Source: Minisyncoccota bacterium (GTDB lineage Bacteria > Patescibacteriota > Minisyncoccia > Phycocordibacterales > JABAAK01). Taken from it: a DNA stretch of 43,632 nucleotides. The stretch spans positions 422,394 through 466,025 of the forward strand of contig OY282360.1 in assembly GCA_958295675.1 (NCBI GenBank). The letters are read 5' to 3'. The stretch's first letter is position 1; every line of letters begins with the position of its first letter. A model generated the notes under the pieces. The model did not search any database. It saw only the letters and a program-made list of their open reading frames with translations, and was not told where the DNA came from. Made by a program: the position numbers and the translations under genes. Positions 41,102-43,632 of this stretch are shown in pieces.

Positions 41102-41602
41102 TCATCCTTCCTCAGAAGGATTCTTTTTTTTGTTCTGTGTGCTATTGTCAGCAATATCAACAGAAGAGACGGCGGTATCGTTCTTCTCAGTCATCGGCTC
41201 TTCATTCTTCACAACAGCACCATTACTACCGCTATCAGCAGAAACTGTTTCACCGGAAGTATCATTTGTAATCGCAGTATCAGTTTTAACAGAATCTTCT
41301 GTCGCTTCGTCTTTCTGTTCTTTCTGCACAGGGGTTTTCTTCGGCAGGGCATTTCGCTTGACACCCTTTATAACTCCGTTAACAACAAGAATATTATGCA
41401 TAGTATCAGAAACTTGTGCTCCCTTTGAAATCCAATAAGTAATTCGCTCCTTATTAAGCACAGTCATCTTACGGATAGTATCATATGTCCCGAGTAATTC
41501 AACGGGTTTCCCTTTCTTAACTGCTATTTTAGAATCAACCACAACCACTCTGTATGATGGATTGTTTTTCCTGCCAATTCGCTGTAACCGAATCTTTAAC
41601 AT
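41102..41602 (-). CDS. rpsP: Ribosomal protein S16 (bS16) with long C-terminal tail
   Basis: 166 residues, about twice the usual length. The first ~80 residues are S16 (M-L-K-I-R-L-Q-R-I-G-R-K-N-N-P-S-Y-R-V-V-V, V-E-L-L-G-T-Y-D). The rest is an unstructured tail rich in Glu, Asp, Ser, Thr and Val. The ATG at 41602 is preferred over TTG at 41608; TATAAT at 41608-41613 is only 5 nt before it. Confidence 0.95.
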   Translation of the reverse strand: MLKIRLQRIGRKNNPSYRVVVVDSKIAVKKGKPVELLGTYDTIRKMTVLNKERITYWISKGAQVSDTMHNILVVNGVIKGVKRNALPKKTPVQKEQKDEATEDSVKTDTAITNDTSGETVSADSGSNGAVVKNEEPMTEKNDTAVSSVDIADNSTQNKKKNPSEEG

Positions 41603-41607
41603 AATCA

Positions 41608-41613
41608 ATTATA
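41608..41613 (-). promoter_or_regulatory. -10 box of rpsP-khpA-trmD
   Basis: Consensus TATAAT, 5 nt before the rpsP ATG. Confidence 0.55.
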
Positions 41614-41720
41614 ATACATGATACAGAATAAATATTGGTCTGTCAAATTACCCCGTCAAATTGTAAGTAACAAGCCATATCTCCTATATACTGACAAACG
41701 AAAGCATATCTGAAAATGCT

Positions 41721-43115
41721 TTAATAATTCTCAAGTTTTTTCATTAATTGATGCGCACGCATCTTTTCCAATGCTCGAGCTTCTATCTGACGAACTCGTT
41801 CACGGGTAACACCGAGCATATTACCAATCTGTTCCAGAGTATATTGCACACCATCCTCCATACCGTGCCGCAATTCAATAACCTGACGCTCTCTCGGCGT
41901 AAGATCTTTCAGAATATTCTGAACTTGATTTTTAAGTATATCTTGAGAAACAATCGCTTCCTGCGTCTCCTGATCCTGATCTTCAATAGTATCAGAAATA
42001 GTAGTATTTCCGCCTTCGTCCCCGGCACCAATGGTCTGTTCAAGCTGCACAATATCCTGAGATACTCTTCGTATCATATGTATCTTTTCCGGCTCTACTT
42101 CAAGTTCTTCAGCAATTTCCTGCACTGTGGGTGTCCGCCCAAGCATGCGCTCAAGCCATACCACTGTTTTTTGATATTTTTGCGCTGTTTCTGACATGTG
42201 TACCGGTATGCGAATAGTCCGTGATTTATCCGCCAGTCCTCGCACAATCGCCTGTTTTATCCACCATGTGGCATATGTTGAAAACTTAAAACCACGATTT
42301 GGCTCAAATTTATCAACCGCACGGTACAAACCCTCTGCACCTTCCTGCACAAGATCCAGTAAACTGAGATCCCTGCTTCTGTTTCTCCCGGCATAATTTT
42401 TTGCTATGGAAACAACAAGTCGAAGATTCGCCACAGCAAGCTTATGTCTTGCCTCCACCCCTTCCCGAAGAATTTTCTTTCGTTCAGATGGCGTTAATTT
42501 CTTTCTACTCTTTTTTGAAAGAATATCTTGACGAGCAATGATTTTTTTACCGAGATTCTGTTCTTCTTCCGCACTGAGCAGCGGATATTTACCGATGTCA
42601 CGCAAATACACTTGTATTGAATCATACGAAGACGGATCAAGTTCAGGAAAGCGCGGGTCAGTTTCCAGTTCAATTTCTTTAAGTAAACCGCTCTCTTCAA
42701 CCACATCAACACAATGATGACTTAATATTTTTCCGATACATTCCCACATATCCGGCGTGTGATCACATTCATCCAATGATACACTATCTAGCAGCACATC
42801 AGAAGTAACATACCCTCTATTCTTACATTCTTTCACTAAATTTCTTATCTTTTTTTTGTATTTTGAAGGAATATCTTGATATAAATCCTTTTCTTGTTGA
42901 GCAGTGTCAACCATTTCCTCTAAACTTTTGAGAGATGGTTTTGAAAGTTTTCTTTTCGCGGAAACAGTTTTTTTAGAAACTGCAGTTTTTGAAACTTTTT
43001 TTCTTGATACGACCTTTTTTACAGTTTTCTTAGTCACTTTTTTCTTTTTCGTTACAGGCGCAGATGGTCGGCGTCTAACGGTTTTTCTCTTTTTTACAGT
43101 TTTCTTTGTTGCCAT
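41721..43115 (-). CDS. rpoD: Primary sigma factor RpoD (sigma-70)
   Basis: 464 residues from the ATG at 43115; the TTG at 43124 is an unlikely alternative. Order: a Lys/Val/Thr-rich basic tail (~1-65), then a region-1.1-like helical domain (~75-145). Region 1.2 has Y-L-R-D-I-G. Region 2 shows N-L-R-L-V-V-S-I-A-K-N-Y, D-L-V-Q-E-G, and F-S-T-Y-A-T-W-W-I-K-Q-A-I. Region 3 follows, and region 4 has T-R-E-R-V-R-Q-I-E-A-R-A-L. It should recognise the TATACT/TATAAT boxes in this window. The dnaG-rpoD order upstream is the conserved macromolecular-synthesis arrangement. Confidence 0.95.
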   Translation of the reverse strand: MATKKTVKKRKTVRRRPSAPVTKKKKVTKKTVKKVVSRKKVSKTAVSKKTVSAKRKLSKPSLKSLEEMVDTAQQEKDLYQDIPSKYKKKIRNLVKECKNRGYVTSDVLLDSVSLDECDHTPDMWECIGKILSHHCVDVVEESGLLKEIELETDPRFPELDPSSYDSIQVYLRDIGKYPLLSAEEEQNLGKKIIARQDILSKKSRKKLTPSERKKILREGVEARHKLAVANLRLVVSIAKNYAGRNRSRDLSLLDLVQEGAEGLYRAVDKFEPNRGFKFSTYATWWIKQAIVRGLADKSRTIRIPVHMSETAQKYQKTVVWLERMLGRTPTVQEIAEELEVEPEKIHMIRRVSQDIVQLEQTIGAGDEGGNTTISDTIEDQDQETQEAIVSQDILKNQVQNILKDLTPRERQVIELRHGMEDGVQYTLEQIGNMLGVTRERVRQIEARALEKMRAHQLMKKLENY

Positions 43116-43205
43116 AGTATACAATGCCTTTCAACACAATTATCAATAGTATGGCATGCGCAACCCTCTGCTATGTGGAAAAAAATAATAATTTTAAACA
43201 ATATT

Positions 43206-43631
43206 TTATATATTTTCCTGTATTTTTCTAACCGCTTCCCTCTTTCTTACCTCAGAATGAACACGAATAAGCATATCAGACAATTCTTCACGAACCATGT
43301 CAATACGAGTACTCGTATCAGGAAACTTTTCTTCATATCGTATTGTAGCTATCTGTTCATCAACATCCGGCAGATGTTCATAAGATTCAATTTTTTCTAA
43401 CAAATTACTCATGGTATCCGGAATCGCCGCATCATGCACCACAAGAAACGCTCGCGCATGAGCGACTGTCTCAAGGAATGATGCTATCTTTTGATCCGTA
43501 TTTTTTTGGGTGATTGCCGGCTGTTTCCGTGCAATTCGGCGAGGTTGTTCCGGTTGTTGACGGATATGACCGACATTTTGAACACTTTCAGCAATAGATT
43601 CCTTGCTGAGTGAACATGCTTTTGCAGTTTC
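43206..43631 (-). CDS. dnaG: C-terminal part of a probable DNA primase (cut by window edge)
   Basis: An open frame entering from beyond the window and ending at 43206, 141 residues visible. It starts with a segment like the end of the primase catalytic core (A-K-A-C-S-L-S-K-E-S-I-A-E-S), then a Gln/Pro/Arg linker. Then comes a helical C-terminal domain (F-L-E-T-V-A-H-A-R-A-F-L and E-K-I-E-S-Y-E-H-L-P) of the kind that binds DnaB helicase. Position directly upstream of rpoD supports dnaG. No catalytic motif is in view, so the name is mainly contextual. Confidence 0.6.
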   Translation of the reverse strand, partial: ETAKACSLSKESIAESVQNVGHIRQQPEQPRRIARKQPAITQKNTDQKIASFLETVAHARAFLVVHDAAIPDTMSNLLEKIESYEHLPDVDEQIATIRYEEKFPDTSTRIDMVREELSDMLIRVHSEVRKREAVRKIQENI

Positions 43632-43632
43632 G

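Noticed and set aside
43206-43442. Stand-alone 78-residue gene upstream of rpoD
   Set aside because: The same frame is open to the window edge; the GTG at 43442 is internal to a longer protein.

Overview
The window looks like a chromosomal piece from a small-genome bacterium of the Candidate Phyla Radiation (Patescibacteria, probably Parcubacteria-like). This is an inference. It rests on an archaeal/eukaryotic-type AspRS, a short TrmD, rpsP-khpA-trmD without rimM, many small secreted or coiled-coil proteins of unknown role, and expanded repeat proteins. The standard code fits: TGA is used as an ordinary stop and Trp is TGG.

Layout. 0-7.9 kb: a leucine-rich-repeat-like protein, a polytopic membrane protein, a secreted protein with a peptidoglycan-binding domain, an MltB-like lytic transglycosylase, an Mpl/MurC-type ligase and a Nudix hydrolase. 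7.9-8.2 kb: tRNA-Glu(UUC) and tRNA-Met(CAU). 8.2-11.6 kb: small envelope proteins, a type IV pilin-like protein and an M23 peptidase. 11.6-17 kb: gltX, murG, a small membrane protein, ftsW and mraY, all on the minus strand. 17-18.8 kb: hisS and a DEDDy exonuclease. 18.8-31.7 kb: two repeat-protein islands arranged as mirror images around dsbA-like, glyS, dacA, scpB, scpA, aspS and trpS. 31.7-35.7 kb: the infA-rpmJ-rpsM-rpsK-rpsD-rpoA-rplQ-rplM-rpsI operon. 35.8-40.1 kb: a MoxR-type AAA+ ATPase and a partner with an HExxH motif and a VWA domain. 40.1-43.6 kb: trmD, khpA, rpsP, rpoD and the 3' end of a probable dnaG.

Two signals stand out. First, most transcription-unit-leading genes carry a TATACT/TACACT-like -10 box only about 7-9 nt before the ATG. 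That predicts leaderless mRNAs, and it also chooses between alternative starts in several genes. In contrast, the LRV-repeat genes and one small membrane-protein gene have real leaders with strong Shine-Dalgarno sequences and their own terminators.

Second, the islands contain five LRV-repeat genes (one interrupted by TGA), seven near-identical GAAA-loop terminator hairpins, and two paralogues of an unassigned ~30-residue helical repeat family (called GTPE here, after its G-T-P-E signature). Left island: GTPE(+), hairpin, LRV(-), LRV(-). Right island: orphan hairpin, LRV(+), LRV(+), LRV(+), hairpin, GTPE(-). This mirrored, cassette-like arrangement is the strongest candidate here for an undescribed system; its function cannot be read from the sequence.
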